DNA from: RGIG3102 sp964507095
Lineage (GTDB): Bacteria > Bacillota > Clostridia > Oscillospirales > Ruminococcaceae
Assembly: GCA_964507095.1 (NCBI GenBank)
Contig: CAZDOS010000069.1
Coordinates: forward strand, 1-6,169
Length of the DNA stretch: 6,169 bases
Reading direction: 5' to 3'
Made by a program: the position numbers and the translations under genes. Each line of letters opens with the position of its first letter. Position 1 is the stretch's first letter. Below, piece by piece: positions 5,017 through 6,169 of the stretch. A model generated the notes under the pieces. That model saw nothing but the letters and a program-made list of their open reading frames with translations. It did no database searches and was not told the DNA's origin.

Positions 5017-6169
5017 ATGAAAAAGAGACTCATCACTTTAGCACTCACAGCAGCCATCATACTTCAGACTCTCCCTTCACATAGCCTCATCGCTTACGCA
5101 GACACGATGGAAGAAACATCAGCTCCTGCTGAGATCGTAGAGATGACAGAGATTTCTGAAGAGAATATCGAGCTCCCTCTCGAGATCGTCGAGGAGAACA
5201 AGACAGAAGTGACTCCAATGGCGGAGACAGTAGTCGAAGAGACCGCTCCGGTAATAGAAGAGAATACAGAAGAGACACCTGCAGTCGAAGAGACAGTACA
5301 GGTCACAGAGGAAGAGCCGGTCATCGAAGAGACACAGACGGTCATCGAAGAGACCGAGCAGACAGAGGAAGAGGTTCCTGCAGTCGAGGAGACAGAGACA
5401 GCCGAAGAGATCGAGACTGTTGAAGAGACAGAAGAGAACGAGGAAGTTTCCTGGCAGAGCTACACACTCTACAACTACATCTCCATAAACAACGGCAAGA
5501 CCTACATAAGCCTGAACACACAGGAGAACGGCATAAGCGCACCTAAGTCCCCTGCAGAGTTCCAGAAGGAGCACGGCAACACCAGATACGACCTTAACAC
5601 AAGCGAATACGAGATCGCAGGCTACGACCTCACTCAGCTGGTCCTGACGATAGGCGGATTCACATACGTAGAGCAGAGCGTGGCAAAGGAAGGGCAGCCT
5701 TACTTCATCGCAAGACTTGACCGCGTAGAGGCAGTCAGAGCAGCCAACTTCAGACCAAGCGACAGCGTACAGGGAATCGAGAGCTTCACATCCCTCGACA
5801 ACTCACACATCACCTTCCACCGCAACTGGTACCTCACACTGGTGGTTCCGGTACACACAAGCAATAACAACAAGCTCCTGACAGGCGTCCGCCTGGGAGA
5901 CGGCAAGAACGGCAACGGCGACGGCAAGTACTACGGTCTCGAATACACCGAGAACTTCACGGCAGTCGACTCAAGACTCATCCCGTTCGGAACAAAGCTT
6001 AAGGCTGATCAGTACAGCATAGCAGACTACGACTTCACAGATGTTACCCTTACCTACAAGGGTCAGACATACGCATACCGTCCAAACGGCCCTGTAGCCG
6101 GAGACGGAGAGAACTTCCACTACTACACAGTGAGCTTCATGAAGATAGACAAGCTCAACAAGTCCACCT
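5017..6169 (+). CDS. Secreted surface protein with Glu-rich stalk, C-terminus off window
   Basis: An open frame of 384 codons with no stop, cut by the window edge. Residues 1-28 form a signal peptide (MKKR, hydrophobic core, likely cleavage AYA|DT). Residues 32-143 are a low-complexity segment with 44 Glu in 112 residues, one Lys and no Arg, built from VEET/IEET units; it is probably an extended, highly acidic stalk. From residue 145 on the sequence looks folded and beta-rich, with many Tyr, Thr and Asn. The motif Y-x-I-A-x-Y-D-x-T ... G-x-T-Y occurs at 198-217 and again at 333-352, suggesting repeated domains. A Gly/Asp/Asn loop at 294-303 could bind a cation. No known adhesin domain is recognised; the anchor (for example a sortase signal) would lie beyond the window. 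Codon use is strongly C-ending (all 21 Tyr are TAC), hinting at high expression. The start is supported by GGAGG five bases upstream. Confidence 0.85.
   Translation, partial: MKKRLITLALTAAIILQTLPSHSLIAYADTMEETSAPAEIVEMTEISEENIELPLEIVEENKTEVTPMAETVVEETAPVIEENTEETPAVEETVQVTEEEPVIEETQTVIEETEQTEEEVPAVEETETAEEIETVEETEENEEVSWQSYTLYNYISINNGKTYISLNTQENGISAPKSPAEFQKEHGNTRYDLNTSEYEIAGYDLTQLVLTIGGFTYVEQSVAKEGQPYFIARLDRVEAVRAANFRPSDSVQGIESFTSLDNSHITFHRNWYLTLVVPVHTSNNNKLLTGVRLGDGKNGNGDGKYYGLEYTENFTAVDSRLIPFGTKLKADQYSIADYDFTDVTLTYKGQTYAYRPNGPVAGDGENFHYYTVSFMKIDKLNKST
5224..5445 (+). repeat. Degenerate VEET/IEET repeat coding for acidic stalk
   Basis: Inside the secreted-protein gene, units reading V/I-E-E-T recur at residues 73-76, 90-93, 103-106, 110-113, 123-126 and 135-138. 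At DNA level there is an exact 16-bp direct repeat (5318-5333 and 5339-5354, 21 bp apart) and a 19-bp repeat with one mismatch (5278-5296 and 5377-5395, 99 bp apart). All shifts are multiples of three, so copy-number change would keep the frame. Confidence 0.85.
5608..6072 (+). repeat. Two copies of a protein module in the surface protein
   Basis: Residues 198-217 (5608-5667) and 333-352 (6013-6072) align without gaps with 11 of 20 identical: Y-x-I-A-x-Y-D-x-T, then L-T-x-x-G-x-T-Y. After each copy an aromatic strand precedes a V/I-containing stretch (YFIARLDRVEAV; YYTVSFMKIDKL). The 135-residue spacing suggests a tandem domain of about that size, probably continuing past the window. Confidence 0.65.

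Noticed and set aside
5094..5574. Long open frames on the minus strand opposite the Glu-rich segment
   Set aside because: They arise because the GAA/GAG/ACA/GTC-rich repeat gives few stops in antisense. The resulting proteins are Ser- or Leu/Cys-rich low complexity with no ribosome site, while the plus frame has a signal peptide and RBS.

Overview
The window looks like chromosome from a low-to-mid GC Bacillota, most likely a host-associated member of the Clostridia. The signs are consensus sigma-A type promoters, strong Shine-Dalgarno sites, frequent ATA (Ile) and AGA/AGG (Arg) codons, a CCA-encoding tRNA gene, and a Gram-positive style lipoprotein and large secreted protein. I cannot place it to genus from sequence alone.

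Layout, left to right. Positions 1-110 hold two strong hairpins. The first resembles the terminator of a plus-strand gene lying off the left edge; the second closes the minus-strand gene that follows. Positions 111-1364 (minus) encode a 12-TM major facilitator transporter of the OFA/monocarboxylate-like type, starting at TTG. Positions 1509-2168 (minus) encode a HAD hydrolase of the beta-phosphoglucomutase-like group. Each minus-strand gene has its own promoter. Back to back with the HAD promoter is a consensus promoter driving a tRNA-Leu(UAG) gene at 2295-2379, followed by a textbook terminator.

From 2544 onward everything reads plus. A serine esterase (2544-3362) overlaps by 4 bp with an APH(3')-like kinase (3359-4147), forming a two-gene operon. 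A small lipoprotein gene (4254-4667) follows with its own promoter and a clear terminator. After about 290 bases with no convincing gene, a secreted protein starts at 5017 and runs off the right edge. It has a signal peptide, a roughly 110-residue segment that is about 39% glutamate and built from VEET/IEET units, and then folded sequence containing two copies of one motif 135 residues apart.

These are mostly independent transcription units rather than one pathway. The only tight functional coupling visible is the esterase-kinase pair. I see no CRISPR array, transposase, phage gene or defence system. The items most worth following up are the architecture of the surface protein, the esterase/APH-like operon, and an identical extended -10 element (GTGATATATT) placed before three separate genes.
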